Positions 1-11,547 of a DNA stretch of 64,000 nt are shown here, piece after piece. The position numbers were made by a program, and so were the translations under genes. The DNA comes from Asterella californica (lineage: Eukaryota > Streptophyta > Marchantiopsida > Marchantiales > Aytoniaceae). Within the stretch, counting starts at the first letter, position 1; each line of letters opens with the position of its first letter. Below the pieces are notes generated by a model. It was not told the origin of the DNA, made no database searches, and saw only the letters and a program-made list of their open reading frames with translations. The DNA lies in the NCBI GenBank assembly GCA_036924285.1, contig JAYKYS010000012.1:1860001-1924000 (forward strand). The letters run 5' to 3'.

Positions 1-1229
1 ATAGTGACCTCAGGTACAAACTCTCGTAACACCTTATGCATCGCATTCTGCATATGGGCTACTGAGTTTGTAGCACCCTGAGGAAGAGTACACATCCGCA
101 TCAATCCCAAAGGTGTACGCTTGGTAGTCAAGTCTCTACTCTCCAAAGCAAGCTGAAACTGATCATAACCTGAAAACAGATCTCCAATAGAATAGATTGA
201 CCTTCTAGCAAACGCCTCAGCTACTTCATCAACCACAGGTCCTATTCCAACGTTTCGAATCGTGATATTGTTGGCAGGCTGCAAGTCTTGGATGAAGCAC
301 AGAGCTCCTGTCTTCTTAGGTACTGTGAACCATCGGCTAGAGTACGGAGCCATAGATGGTTCAAGAATACCCATCCGCATCCTCTCCTTCAGTAGCTCAA
401 TCACCTTCGGTAGCAAGGCACGAGGGACTGGAATCGGCTTCAAGTCCCAAGGTACGTGAGGAACAGTGAAGATAACCATCGGAGCTATCACACCAGGATC
501 CACACAACCAATCTCCTCAGCTGAGAAAGAAAATGCCTTACCATGGCTAACTATCATTTGTTCAAAAGCTCGTTTCTCCTCTTCAGTCAAGAAGCCACCC
601 CCTCCTATCTGAAGCTGCTAGAGTGTCTCTTGAGTAAACTTGTGTCCTACCTGTGTAGGATCTCTAAGCACAGGCTCAGCAGCCGCTAACTCCATCTGCT
701 GTTGAGAATCAACAGGTAATTGGGTCGCCACAGGTCTCACCTTCCTCGCTACAGCTTTATACTTGGCGTGTACTTCCGCTTCCTGATGTAAGCCACACCA
801 ACAGACTGCATCCCTCCATCCATTCTCTAGTCTCGGATGAGGATGATGTCGCAAGTACGAGATAATCTCCTCATAGACTTCACGAGAATGGATGGGAATC
901 ACCACCCTACCTCCCATCTGTTCCATCAACCTATCTACATCATCCAGCCAACGGACAAAAGACTGTACACCTACAAACTCCTCATAAACACCAGAAATCA
1001 CCTCATCTTCCTTCAGAACTCCTGTACAACGCAGATTTGTTGCATACTTCTCCATCTGCCTTCTACTCTTCTCAGTCAAATCCCCTATCCGCGTGAACTC
1101 ACTCCAATCATCAGAATTGAAAGCCATCAAACCAGATTTCCAACTATGTACAGTGGAACTACTTTCTGAATCTTGAGCAGCCTTTCCATCAGCCTCCCGT
1201 GATCCCTCAAGCTGCTCAAGCGGGATCAT
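1..1229 (-). pseudogene. pol: Element A ORF2, pol N-terminal part: spacer and reverse transcriptase, decayed and cut by window
   Basis: ORF2 starts at an ATG (1227-1229) giving MIPLEQ, the same start as in B (25024) and E (45346), and lies 35 bases after the ORF1 stop. The first ~200 residues are an acidic/hydrophobic spacer of unknown role; a TAG at 618-620 replaces a Glu codon that B retains (GAG to TAG). Beyond it the frame continues into the RT fingers and palm, with the VPKK-x-GALCFIQDLQPANN and DLFSGYDQFQLALES segments. The window ends just before the FLDD catalytic motif seen in the relatives. RT would copy element RNA into cDNA in virus-like particles. This copy is disabled by the stop. 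Confidence 0.9.
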
Positions 1230-1264
1230 AGTAGCTATAGATCCATCACTCTCGCTATCCCGTC

Positions 1265-3814
1265 CTACGAGAGTGGTTTCTGAAAACCCTTACCCCTACA
1301 GATAGGAGAATCCCTCAAGGTCTGCCGGTTTCGTTCGTGGTTCGTACGAACGGTCAGAAACTGCACAGAACGTCTATCATCTGGACTACGGATCCTAGCA
1401 TAATGAGATCCGTCATCCATCACCTTGGTCTCCATCCGAACTGCAGTGATATATGGCTGACCAAGAATCACAGGATATGAAGCAGAAGATTGCACGAAGA
1501 AGTGCTGATCTACATCCACATCACCTATCTTCACCTTCACGTTAGGACAAGCGCCGTATAGCTCACCTTTCTGGTTGTTTGCAGCACGTAACACCCAACC
1601 ATGGTTCAGCTCGATAGGCCACTGACCTCTCTCATACACCTCTCGTGACATGATGTTGATCTCAGATCCGTGATCAACTAAAGCAGCAACAGGTTCAGCC
1701 AAACTTCCAAGACGAACTCGTGTAGCAGTTGTAGCACGAGCCCAATGCCTCCTTCTGAAATCACTATCAGTAGCTGGACTCTCCTCGCCAGCTTCCTCAT
1801 CATCGAACTCAATAGTGTTGGTACCAGCAACCAACGCTTCTTGCTGGTATCCCTTGTCATCAGCTTCCTGGAAATGCACCTTTCCAAACTCTGCATCATT
1901 CAGAGAAGCTCCTACTACATCTATCATCTGACTCTCTACCTGCTCGGACATCACCTGTCTCCTGCGCTTGATGATGTCGATGATTAGTTCGTGAAACTCC
2001 CTCTTAGCAATACCAAGAACTTCTCGGAGAGAAAACTCGATCCGTGCATCCAGTATCCTCTGCTCCAAGATGCTCTTCAGATCAGTAGAAGTTTCAATAT
2101 CAGCTGCCAACTTGTAAGCCGGTCCCTTCCCCTTTTCTTGGACAGTAAACCGCCTACCAGCAGTCGTTGGCTCCTGCTGGGATCTCTGCACATCCTCCAT
2201 AGGACCTGGTGCAGGTGGAGGAGCTGCAGAAGTAGACGGGATGTCTTCAGGAAGAGCTGCTCGTCTCCTTGTGACTCTCCGTCTATCCCCAGTCTCCTCA
2301 GGAACTCCAGTATCAAGGTCAGAGGCTTCTCGCCGCCTCTTCTCCTCCACAGAAGCATCCTGTCAATGAACGTGTCTATCTACATCCAAGAATGCTCTGA
2401 TAGAAGCAGCATCTACAGGATCTCCCCATCCTGTGACCCTACGAATAGACTCTGCTCTCCTCTTCAGTACTTCAGAAGGAACGGGAGCAATACTCTTCTC
2501 AACAGTCCTATCTAGCAACGTAGGACTAGAAGAAACCTCAATATGTCCAGCATATACATCACGATTTACCGGTGGTGCCATCAATGCATGTACAGTTGCC
2601 GCCGCAGCAATCTGAGGTAGACTCCTCATGCCTCCTCGCCCAAACTGCGTGCTCAACGGCTCTCCAGTAGAAGAAAGGTGCAGCCTACCGTTCTGATAGC
2701 GAACCACACCATCTCGCAAAGCAGCTGTGAGCTCTTGACAGTCTCCTCGGAAATGATCAGGACTGTCACACCAAATACATCTACGAACCGGAGCTCCTCC
2801 TGGACGTGCAGCAGCAGACGCCGGTGGCTGCTCTCTCTGCAATCCAGCTAGCTCTACCTTCAGCTCTCGCATCTGCCGAATCAGGTCTTCAATCTGGTTC
2901 TGTTGACCATGGTTCTCCGCAGGTCTCTGAACAGGTGCCTTTTGTGCCGGTGCTGGCACAACTGGCATCAAAGGAACTGCAGCTGGGACAACAGGTCTGG
3001 GAGCAGGGACCAAAGGCTGCTGTACTTGAGGAGCAGCATAAGGTGGAGTGACCACTTCTGCAAGCGGACGTCCTCCCACAGCCACTCTTCCCCTCCTCTG
3101 CCTTGTAAGTACAGCCACAGCATCCTCAACTCTCCCCCAATCCATAGTAACGCCTCCCTCAGCAGATCGATCGGCCAACATAAAACATAACCGATCTGCT
3201 GTAGCATCATCGGTAGCTTGCAGAAAAAGCTCTGTTCTCCTAGCATCTAGAGTTATTCGCTCTAGAGTTGAGAGTTGCCGGTATCTCCGATCAAACTCTC
3301 TCAGCAACTCACTCAGACTCATCATACGACCAGGTTGCTGCTCAACCCAGTCTAAGAACGTCCTCCTAGTAACTCTCTCTGAATCCTCCTCAAGAAACTC
3401 CTCTCGAAGAGATCGCTCAAAACTCATCCAGATTCCAAGGTTTCTTCTCTGTACATCCCTAACTTGGTCCCGCAACTCAGGAATGACAGCTAACTCAAAA
3501 CTTGCTATCATCTCAGCATCAGTAACCCTAACCAGCTCCATCTCTCCTCTATACTCACGCAGATATCTAGAAATATCTCTACCTTCAAACCTTCCACATC
3601 TACTCACAATCGCTTGCAAAGCCTTGGTGGATTTTAACTCACCCCCTCCAACGATCGGATGCTGTTGGACCAAGGCCGCAAGCGTCTTCAGAATCTCAAC
3701 TGTGTCCAGACTAGGTACAGAGGTCGTTGCAGTCACAGGTGCTACAGAAGGTGCTGCAGTAGACGTAGATGCAGCAGCCGCAGAAGTAGCAGAAGTAGCG
3801 CTCTTGTGATCCAT
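1265..3814 (-). pseudogene. gag-pro: Element A ORF1: gag-protease fusion with in-frame stop
   Basis: I place the start at 3814 (MDHKS), because B and E share the MD(R/H)KSG start; upstream codons are not conserved. In order: Ala/Thr-rich N terminus, capsid-like helical region, Pro-rich linker (about 2950-3060), one CCHC zinc knuckle CIWCDSPDHFRGDC (2738-2779), and an acidic linker. An in-frame TGA at 2363-2365 falls where B has TGG. The frame then continues to the retropepsin-like domain with VDHGSEINIMS (about 1665-1678 for VDHGS) and a C-terminal ILGQPY motif, ending at TAG 1265-1267. Gag packages RNA; the protease would cleave the polyprotein. The His in the D-H-G triad is unusual. Clearly a pseudogene, but only lightly decayed. 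Confidence 0.92.
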
Positions 3815-3863
3815 CTTCTCTCCTTGTAGTAAACTCAACCTTCTCAATCAATCACCCCAAGAT

Positions 3864-3881
3864 CTCTCAGTGGAAGCACCA
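3864..3881 (-). promoter_or_regulatory. Element A primer binding site
   Basis: Two bases inside the 5' LTR, the minus strand reads TGGTGCTTCCACTGAGAG. The same 18-mer lies next to the 5' LTR in B (22368-22385) and, with one change, in E (47942-47959). The TGG start fits a tRNA 3' CCA end. I could not assign the primer tRNA. Confidence 0.7.
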
Positions 3882-3883
3882 GA

Positions 3884-5201
3884 TGTAGAGTTGGGAGTTT
3901 TCCTCAGGAAGGGCGGAACCTTCTGGCTGCGATATGATCGTGAAGGTTGTGGGAAGACTACTAGGGAAGGTGCTGGGCTTCAGGTTCTGGTTGTTTACTA
4001 TCCAGAGGTAGGCTTCAGGTCATAAGGGCACTATAAATCTTCACACAGGTCGGATAGATCCTCCAGTATGCTCAGGAAGTGAAAATCAGATCAAACTAAC
4101 AGTAATAAGGTTCACCAGCGAACTTTAACAGTCAAGAATCAGAAACATAAGATGGTTTAGGCTTCAGAACTTCTCCTATATGTCAATGAGGCCCTACTGA
4201 CCATACAGACAAAGTTTCAGCTTGAGTTCAGTTCAGAGCACCGAGATATGGGTAGAAACTTTCTGAACAGAGAAATTATGGCAATTTCTGGTACCTAGAC
4301 AGCTATTCTGACCTAGAACAGAGAATTGGCTCGATGAATTTCAAAGTTTCTCACAGTATTTGAAATCTACAGGATGCTGAACATCCCTTTGAAGTTGGGC
4401 CTCCTGAGTGTACACAGAACTCCAGATCTCCTCCTCTGAAGTCGCTGCTCTAGATTAAGAGCTTTTCAGACCCCCTCTGCTTCAGCGGCCGCCCTGAATT
4501 ACTCAGTTACTCAATCGATATGAAACTTTTTGGGAAATCGTAGCCCTGCTGGCAAAGAACGCAACCACGAAGTTTTGAAGCGATTTCTTCAATTCTGATG
4601 CAAATGACACTGAAAACCCCAAAATCAACAAAAGTGATGCAGTTTTGACATAATCCGAACTTCAATTGGGCATAACTTCGTCTTTATTGCTTCAAATCGA
4701 CTGAAAATTTCATTGACAGTGCTTGGCTTGACGAGCTCTCTCTCCCTGTGCTCTCAGATTTCGAAGTGTCTTCACAAATTGCTCGAAAACCTCTCTAGAG
4801 CTCTGTTTCTAAACTTAGAATTTAACATAAGACAAAAATGGACCAATGGGAGTTCATAGCTCCATTTGGTTGTCATTTTGTGCCTTAAACTACCTGGTAA
4901 CTCAATTCAACTCATATGCAACCACGTCAAGTCCCCTAAAGCGCCAGCGTATAACCTAAACTACCTAGAACGACACATAGCCTTGAAAGTAAACTAAAAC
5001 CAGCTAAAAGCGTGCATGGGTAACACGTAGGTACAACCCATGAACTTAAGCCCTATCTACATGGCAAATCAACCTACTAAGACCCAAAATATGTAACATC
5101 CTCAAGTGTCGATATCTCTGAGGTCCAAACTCTACTCAGAGAGACTAACGCTAGACAGAGAGGTGAATTATTTACAATGTAAAATAATTCGCATCACGAC
5201 A
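3884..5201 (-). repeat. Element A 5' LTR (1318 bp)
   Basis: Bounded by TGTCGTGATG (5201 side, minus strand) and AACTCTACA (3884 side). Both ends align with the 434-bp B LTRs, but A carries about 880 extra bases (roughly 4190-5068 on the plus strand) between a shared GGTTGATT block and a shared GAGAAGTTCTGAAG block. No open coding region of note lies inside. Confidence 0.88.
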
Positions 5202-5202
5202 G

Positions 5203-5850
5203 CGGGATATGATGTGGTTGAAGATGTGGGTGCTCAGAAAGCCAACATCATTGTTGGACAACTGATCGCACTTAATCCTAGCTTACGAAGGGAACTTAGA
5301 GGAGGAATGAGTTCTAAGAGAAGCAAGAAGAAGAAACCCAAGAGCAAGACATCAAAGTCAGTGGGAGTTGGTGTGGTGGATGTGCATGCTTCAGAGGTAT
5401 GCACTAGGGCTTCAAAGATTGAAGTCCGGTTGAATGGTCACTACGTCTCTGACGTATTGGTGGACGGAGGGTCGGCTGTAAACGTCATATCGAAGAGGTT
5501 GATGAAGAAGTTGGGGATGGAACCAACTCGCCCGGCCAAACACCAAAAGATACAGTTAAAACAGCTAAAATGTGGGGATGGCTAACAAGCAACGGGTAAG
5601 ACCTCTTGGTGTGTTAGAGAAGGTGGTCGTGTCTATGATGGGAGTTCAAACATTGATGTCCTTTCAAGTGTTAAAGGACTCTAGTTATGATTTGCTCCTA
5701 GGTAGGCCTTGGTTGAGAGCTGTGCGCACCATTGATAGATGGCACAAGGGATACTTACGGATTGGGTCTAGAGATCATAGAGTGATAGTTCCTCTCTCTG
5801 GTGTTGGAGTTGTGACTTCTGACTCTGATAGACCCATTAATGACTACTGA
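5203..5850 (+). pseudogene. pro: H2 protease region
   Basis: Residues GYDVVEDVGAQ, a Lys/Ser-rich stretch (about 5305-5360), and a retropepsin-like core with VLVDGGSAVNVIS (about 5455-5495) followed by LLLGRPWLRA match H and I. About 35 bases at 5540-5575 replace the segment that H reads as ASIVVGMANK, breaking the frame. A TGA at 5848-5850 stands where H has TGG. This is the aspartic protease of the H lineage with a DGG rather than DTG/DSG triad. Confidence 0.87.
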
Positions 5851-5979
5851 GAATCTGATACGGAGGACGATAAGAATGTCTCCGAAGTAGATACCGGAGA
5901 TTCTTACGATCAAGAATCCTCGTCTGAGGACGAAGGATTTGGTCGAGATGAATCATTACATCAGCTTAGTGCTATTGAC

Positions 5980-7340
5980 TTGTTGCCTCGACCAGCAGTG
6001 GAGAAAGATCCTGACAAAGAAGAGTTGAGTGAGGCAGAGATTGTGAGAAGACTCTCTACCCTGAAGTTTGGTATCAATGTCACTCAAGAGGAGAAAAGTA
6101 GATTCCTAGATATATTTCGCAAAATATATCCATGTGTTTGCTTTCAGCTACAAGGATTTGAAGGAGGTGACTCTCGAGACTCATCGAATCGAATTGGAGG
6201 AAAACGCAAGACCAGTTCGACAGAAGCAGAGAAGGGTCAATCCTACAACAACAATGATGGTCAAGGAGGAGATAGACAAGTTGAAGGAGGCGAGTTCATC
6301 TATGAGGTGGAGAACTCAGAATGGGTTTCACCCATTGTGATTGTCAAGAAGAAGAATGGTAAGCTGCGAGTGTGCATAGACTATAAGAAGTTGAATGCAG
6401 TTACCAAGAAGGATTATTATCCTCTACCACTTATAGATGAGATTTTGGAGGAAGTTGCTGGTCATGAGTGGTACAGCTTTGGTGATGGTTATAGTGGGTA
6501 TAACCAGATCAAGATAGCACATGAGTACCAACAGTTGACTACTTTCACTACTCCTTGGGGAACATTTGTATTTCGGGTGATGCCATTCGGACTGTGTAAT
6601 GCTCCGGCCACGTTTCAAAGGTTCATGAACAAGGTGTTTGAACCATTCATAGGGAAGTTTGTTCGGGATTTCATTGACGATCTCTGTGTGTACGGAAGAA
6701 AAGAGGACCACTGGACTCATGTGATCAAAGTTTTGCAGCGGTTGGAGCAAGCCAACGTTTCTCTAAATCCAGAGAAGTGCATCTTTGGCTGCGAAGAAGG
6801 TCTACTGTTGGGACACATCATTTCCAAGAATGGATTGCGGTAGATCCCGAGAAGGTGAAGAAGATTGTGGATCTTCCATTTCCGATCAACTTGATAAAGT
6901 TGAGACAATTTCTTGGTATGGTTGGATATTATCGTAGGTTTGTCTTTTCCTTCTCAAACAAAGCAATAGCTTTGACTATGTACATGAGAAGGGAGTTGAG
7001 TTTGACTTGATAGTGCATGATCAGAAGGCAAAGGAAGCATTTGAGGAGCTGAAAAAAGCATTGGTGACAGCTCCTATACTTGCTAAACCTGAGTGGAGTA
7101 AAGCATTTATTCTGTATACGGATGCCTCCAATGTAGCTATCGGATGTACATTAAGTCAGTTAGATGAAGATGGGCATGATCATCCTATAGCTTATGCTAG
7201 TAGGCAGATGGTGCCAGCGGAGAAGAATTACTCTGTGACTGAACGAGAAGGATTAGCGGTGATCTTTGGATTGAAGAAATTCCGACATTACTTGCTAGGA
7301 GGGAAATTTTCCATAGTCACAGATCACACAAGGCTTTAAA
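5980..7340 (+). pseudogene. pol: H2 reverse transcriptase-RNase H
   Basis: Fingers/palm segments WVSPIVIVKKKNGKLRVC and KKDYYPLPLIDEILEE, the FIDD catalytic motif (about 6669-6680), the thumb HIISKNG, then RNase H beginning with YTDASNVAIGC (about 7114) and continuing through TEREGLAVIFGLKKFRHYL. Frameshifts lie near 6120, 6840, 6990 and 7335. One near 6135 moves the DLKEVTLETHRIELEENARPV segment into a second frame. Would have made cDNA and removed RNA template; inactive as it stands. Confidence 0.9.
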
Positions 7341-7344
7341 GTAT

Positions 7345-8663
7345 ATCTTTAATAAGCCTAATGCCGAAGGTCGTATTGCCCGTTGGAAGATCCTTCTAAC
7401 AGAATACGATTACGTGATCGAAGATAGACCGAGGAAAAAGCATGCGAATGCTGATCTTTTGTCGAGGGCTTATGATGATGAGGGAGAAGAACCGTTTGAT
7501 GATTCATTTCCAGACGAACATCTGATGACTATCACAAGCATTGAGGAGATACCGGACGAGTACAAGGAAATCTGGAGTTTCCTTGCAGATGGCTCTTTTC
7601 CAGAAGGTATGCATACCCGAGAACGTAACGCGTTGATCAAGAGATGCAAACCTTACATCATGGTGGAGGGAATTTTGTTTCGTCAAGGAGCAGATGGGTT
7701 ACTAAGGAGAGCAGTTGGTCAAAAGGAGGCATTCAAGCTAATGCACGAGTTTCACGACGGAACTGTTTGCGGAGGTCACTTGCTGGTAAGATAACAGCCT
7801 TCAAGATTTTGGATGCGGGTTACCACTAGAGAGGGATTTTCAAAGAGTGTTTAGACTATTGCAAAACTTGCGATGTATGTCAAGCATTTGCTCTGAAGTC
7901 TACTAGAACACCTCCGTTAAGATCAATTCCCGTGTTAGGACCATTTGAGAAGTGGGGTATTGACTTTGTAGGTCCTCTTAATAAGACACCTCGAGGCAAT
8001 AGATACATTGTAGTCGCCACTGACTATTGTACCAAGTGGGTAGAGGCTAGACCTTTGAGAGAGACCAATGAAACAGAAGTCGGTAGATTCCTATGGGAGA
8101 GGATCACAAGATTTGGATGTCCGTTAGAGTTGATCTCGGATAGAGAAGGAGAGTTTGTTAGGAGCATGACTACTGCTATGCTACAACACTTTTCTATCAA
8201 GCCACGAGTAACGACCTCATACAAACCAAATGCTAATGGTCTTGCGGAGAAGACCAATCTTACACTTTGTATGGTGCTCGTCAAAGATGCTGGTGTTGAG
8301 ACTGCAAAACATACTTGGGATAAGAGGCTACATGCCATCTTATGGGAGTACCGAACGACAACAAAGACTTCTATTGGGTACTCTCCATTTCGATTGGTTT
8401 ATGGAGTGGAGTCCAAGTTGTCGATCCAATTCGAATTGGATATTTTTCAAACTATTCAACGAAAGTTGAAGAGGTCAAGGGGAGAAGACGTGGTCAGATC
8501 AAGAAGAGAGCAACTCATGGAGTTGGAAAAGACTCGAGCGGTAGCAATGATCCGGATGGAACGAGCTCATGCGTATCAAAAGAAAAGTTACGATAAACGG
8601 TTGGGCAAGAGGGAGGTAAAATTTTTTCAAGTCAGAGATTGGATAATGTTGTATGATGCTATC
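7345..8663 (+). pseudogene. int: H2 RNase H end and integrase, 3'-truncated
   Basis: Continues from KYIFNKPNAEGRIARW into the HHCC zinc domain (HEFHDGTVCGGH... CKTCDVCQ, about 7745-7885) and the D,D-E core: Asp in GIDFVGPL (about 7960), Asp in ISDREGEF (about 8133) and Glu in NGLAEKTN (about 8245). The C-terminal domain reads KRLGKREVKFFQVRDW and breaks off after LYDA. A frameshift at about 7790 and a stop at 7828 interrupt the zinc domain. Confidence 0.88.
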
Positions 8664-8679
8664 AGATTCAAGACATCTA

Positions 8680-8775
8680 TAATCTTAAATAACCAAGTTA
8701 TTTCAGTTACATAGACATGTTATTAACGTCAAAAAATTTAAAAAATTGTAAATCTTGTAAATTGTGGGCACCACA
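8680..8775. repeat. Short unidentified repeat, copy 1
   Basis: AT-rich stretch sharing the blocks TTACATAGACATGTTATTAAC and AATTGTGGGCAC with 58560-58654, in the same orientation. It separates H2 integrase from a minus-strand RT fragment. Read on the minus strand its edge is TGT(G/T)GTGCCCACAATTT, so it could be an LTR or transposon end. The other boundary is unclear, and it may reach back to 8664. Confidence 0.5.
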
Positions 8776-9486
8776 GATGGTCTTTCTTTGTTGCTGCATT
8801 AAGCTTTCTGAAATCTTGGAAGACTCTTATTTTTCTTGTTTGCTTCTTACGTACCACTACTGTGAGTGCTACCCATTCGCTGCTTAACACAGGAAAAATA
8901 ATACCTGCCTTCAAGTGCTTATCTAGCTCGTCTTTAACCAGCAAAGAATATTTCGGGTTGAGTCGGTACTGTCTTTGTCGCACAGGTACTGATCCTTCGA
9001 TGAGGTCAATACAATGTTCTCCCCACTGTGCAGGTATCCCTTTCATGTCCTACAGTACAGACGAAGACATCTTGGTAATGGGTCAGCATCTGACGATACA
9101 CTTCCAACTCTTCTCCTTGCAGTTCCACAGAAATCTTTAAGTTCTTTCCTTCACTTATCACAAGTCTTGGGATGCTCTTGGAAGTACTATACCCTCTGTA
9201 TGGTTGATCTCTGCACTCCCTTGACCTAGCTGTGATTGCTATTCGGTCTCGTTTGCATCGTCGTCCTCTTCGACTTTGTAGCACTGAAGATAATTTACCA
9301 TCGAATAAGGATCTCCTTTCTTTTCACTTGTGTTACTTGTTGATGAATCAGATCCGGAAGTGTAACCTGCATCAGTCGATTTAGTTTCACCTTGATGTGT
9401 TATCTTCTTCCAAGATACCATCACAGTCTTATCAGTCGGTTTTTGTGGATCTTTAAACTGTAAACAGTGCTTGTGTCAGTACTTTG
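8776..9486 (-). pseudogene. pol: J: minus-strand Ty3/gypsy pol fragment (region upstream of RT, and RT fingers)
   Basis: On the minus strand: an acidic region (about 9424-9239), then YRQMLTHYQDVF, MKGIPAQWGEHCIDL, PVRQRQYRLNPKY, KDELDKHLKAGIIFPV and DFRKLNAATKKDH. This is the classic order at the start of a gypsy RT. Several stops and frameshifts break it, and the repeat at 8775 cuts it just after KKDH. D's LTR begins at its upstream edge (9487). The protein differs from the A/B/C/E and H families, so it is a separate element. Confidence 0.8.
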
Positions 9487-9759
9487 TGTCACGACCCTCA
9501 ATCTCAAGATCGGGTGCAGACGCGAACAACAGAATCCTCGTGGACTTATGCTAGGTTGTGAACGTTGCGAGTAGGACTTAACAGCTTGGCCCGAAAGTCG
9601 AGATCAGATGAACCCCAAGTGGTTCCCTGAACCAAGGTTGGAGCATTGGGTTAGGACCTAAGAGTCCATCCAGACAACCCCAGACGAACGCTAAACTAAG
9701 AAGGCGAGTCTAGGAACGGACCAAAACATAGGTCTGAGACGTGAGACCGTGGTTCGGAC
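9487..9759 (+). repeat. D 5' LTR, first part
   Basis: Begins TGTCACGACCCTCAATCTCAA and aligns with 50951-51162 (TGTCACGTCCTTCAATCTCAA) through the block CAACCCCAGACGAACGCT. Interrupted at 9760 by the LTR of element I. Confidence 0.85.
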
Positions 9760-10541
9760 TGTAACACCTAAGGGTTGCATAGTAGTAAATATGTGATAAG
9801 TTATAACTATGTGTGGTGAGTCTTCTAAATAAGTCCCAAGGCTAGACCATACTCTAAGTTAGTGATAGATAACTAGGAGTAGTCACAGTTAGAGTTGGAG
9901 GTATTTGAGGACAGAATATTGGAATATTCTGAATGTGAGAATCACTATTTTGTTTGGTTATGCACAAGATGACAAGGGGGTGAATATTACACTCTTGTCT
10001 TATGCGTGACTGACTTTTATTAGTTGTAGAGACTTAAGGTCAAACAATCAAGAGGGTTGTTAACCTTTTTGGCTCACTTATGTGTTAGTACTTTGTCTTA
10101 TAAGGAGCAATCCGAGATTTCTTTTCAAAGATTCCTTTCTACTTCTAGAAGGATTCAAATTATTAGAGTAGAGTCAAAAGTAGAGACATCTATCCTTGAC
10201 TTAGTACTTCTATCTTTGACTTGGTCTCGATAAACTACAGTAAATCAGATTTACAAGTAGTTATTGTGGTAAATCTGGAGTAGTATAAAAAGAGGGGTTG
10301 TGGAGTGATCCCTCATCCTCCCTTTCCTTGTATTTGGAAGCCGTTAGGCCATATCTATAAAGGGTGTGTTTTCCATCTCTTTGTCTCCCTGAGAGTTCAT
10401 GTCTCGAGTGAGGAAGTGATATGAATACATTGAGAGTTGGGTTTAGCTGAGGCCTCCTAGTTCTATGATGCGCCTCATCAAAGGTCATCATAGGTTTACC
10501 CTAGGTGAGAGACAGGACCGGTAGCAAGCTTGAGAGTCACA
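9760..10541 (+). repeat. Element I 5' LTR (782 bp)
   Basis: Starts TGTAACACC and ends GAGTCACA, directly before the primer site. Same plan as the H LTR (TGTAACGAC...GGTTTACA) but diverged over most of its length. Confidence 0.8.
10284..10291 (+). promoter_or_regulatory. TATA box of the element I LTR
   Basis: TATAAAAA followed by a purine-rich stretch and CCCTCATCC, the same arrangement as TATAAATA...CTCCTCATCC in the two H-type LTRs. It lies about 260 bases before the LTR end, a usual U3 position. Confidence 0.6.
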
Positions 10542-10545
10542 TTTT

Positions 10546-10563
10546 TGGTTCCGTTGTCGGGAC
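10546..10563 (+). promoter_or_regulatory. Element I primer binding site (tRNA-Glu type)
   Basis: TGGTTCCGTTGTCGGGAC, one base different from the H site at 52055-52072. The complement of plant tRNA-Glu 3' ends (CCCGGCAACGGAACCA) matches better than tRNA-Asp. It lies four bases after the LTR. Confidence 0.7.
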
Positions 10564-10634
10564 CTCACTAGGAGGCTTGAGAAATATGTTTCGTGTGCAG
10601 TTTTACATCAGAGACAAGGACGTTATGAGAGAGC

Positions 10635-11547
10635 TGTAACGACCTATGTTACACATAGGAAGTTTGTCTATTAGTAAGGTATTTAGTTATAACTAAGTGT
10701 TGAGAATGTTTATTTGCTGCCAAAGTACTTTAAGGAGGTATAAAGTTAGTCATGACTAGCTAAAAGTTAGTTATGGTTAAACTTAGCTGTACTGTTGACA
10801 GAATTCAGATATTTCCTAAAGAGTGAGCACTACTATCTTGTCATCTTGTCTAAAAGGTAGAAAGGAGGTGGAAAGTATCCCTTATCTCCTTTTTTACTTG
10901 ATATTAGTGGTTGGATTAAAGTTGTGGACTTTGTGGGCATTAAAAACAAGAAGAGATTCCACATGTTTCCTTTTTAATGGTTCCTAGTGTAGAGGGGGGG
11001 TGGAAATTCGAGATTCCTTGAGAATATTCCAGAATCCTTCTAGAAGTTGTTGACTTTGAAGGAATAAGCCCATGTGAAAAGGTAAGAAGCCCATGTGATT
11101 AATGCTTTTACCTTAAGTAATATCTTAGTAAAACCCGGTAAAAGTAGTTACGGCTGAGTTACCGAGGGTACCAAAGTAAAAACCTAGAATGTATAAATAG
11201 AGGAGTAGAGAAGAGCTCCTCATCCTTGTTTTCACATTGTCGTAATGACAACTTGAGTAATATAGAGAGTGTGGAATATTTTTAGCATGTGAGAACTTGA
11301 GAGACGTCGTTAGAATGGAGGATTTTAGTTGATGTGTTTAAGGAGATTTTTAGTTGATAAGTTTGTGGGTGTATGAATGAGTGAACTTAGTATTTTTCTC
11401 TTCAAGATTCATGGTGTGCTTCCATCAAAGCCATCAGAGGTGACCAATGAGTGAGAGACAAGCCCGACATTTGCAGATTCATCGGTGGCGATCGTGGAGG
11501 TTGAGAGATTGGGGGTAGTTGATCGATGAGATCGTGGAGGGTTTACA
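10635..11547 (+). mobile_element. Solo LTR of the H family inside element I (913 bp)
   Basis: TGTAACGACCTATGTTACAC to GGTTTACA matches the H 5' LTR (51163-52050) end to end. I's leader continues on both sides: GAGAGAGC before, and AAGC plus sequence matching H's leader after. The flanking gagc/aagc pair looks like a 4-base duplication with one change. No internal domain is present, so this is the product of LTR-LTR recombination. Confidence 0.82.
11192..11199 (+). promoter_or_regulatory. TATA box of the solo H-family LTR
   Basis: TATAAATA followed by GAGGAGTAGAGAAGAGCTCC, identical in position and context to 51711-51718. Confidence 0.65.

Larger units (their letters stand above)
1..5201 (-). 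mobile_element. Element A: Ty3/gypsy LTR retrotransposon, 3' part outside window
   Basis: Minus-strand element read from right to left: 5' LTR (3884-5201), primer site, gag-protease ORF1, then ORF2 running off the window start inside reverse transcriptase. It is the same family as element B (21931-29095), with near-identical protein order and wording. The LTR begins TGTCGTGATG and ends AACTCTACA. Its right end abuts H-family coding sequence at 5202: the first four bases of the flank are gcgg, where the intact H copy near 52410 reads acgg, so A was inserted in the protease region of H2. The matching left flank is not in the window. Confidence 0.93.
5202..8663 (+). mobile_element. Element H2: truncated H-family Ty3/gypsy copy
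   Basis: Plus-strand coding remnant from the protease region to the integrase C terminus, very close in sequence to H (52155-55782). The 5' part, including its LTR, lies beyond element A, which interrupts it at 5201/5202. The 3' end stops inside the integrase C-terminal domain at about 8663, where unrelated sequence begins; no 3' LTR is present. Confidence 0.88.

Noticed and set aside
3048..3809. Long plus-strand open frame opposite A's gag
   Set aside because: Antisense shadow; the equivalent appears opposite gag in B (22354-23001) and E, and the sense strand has the conserved domains.
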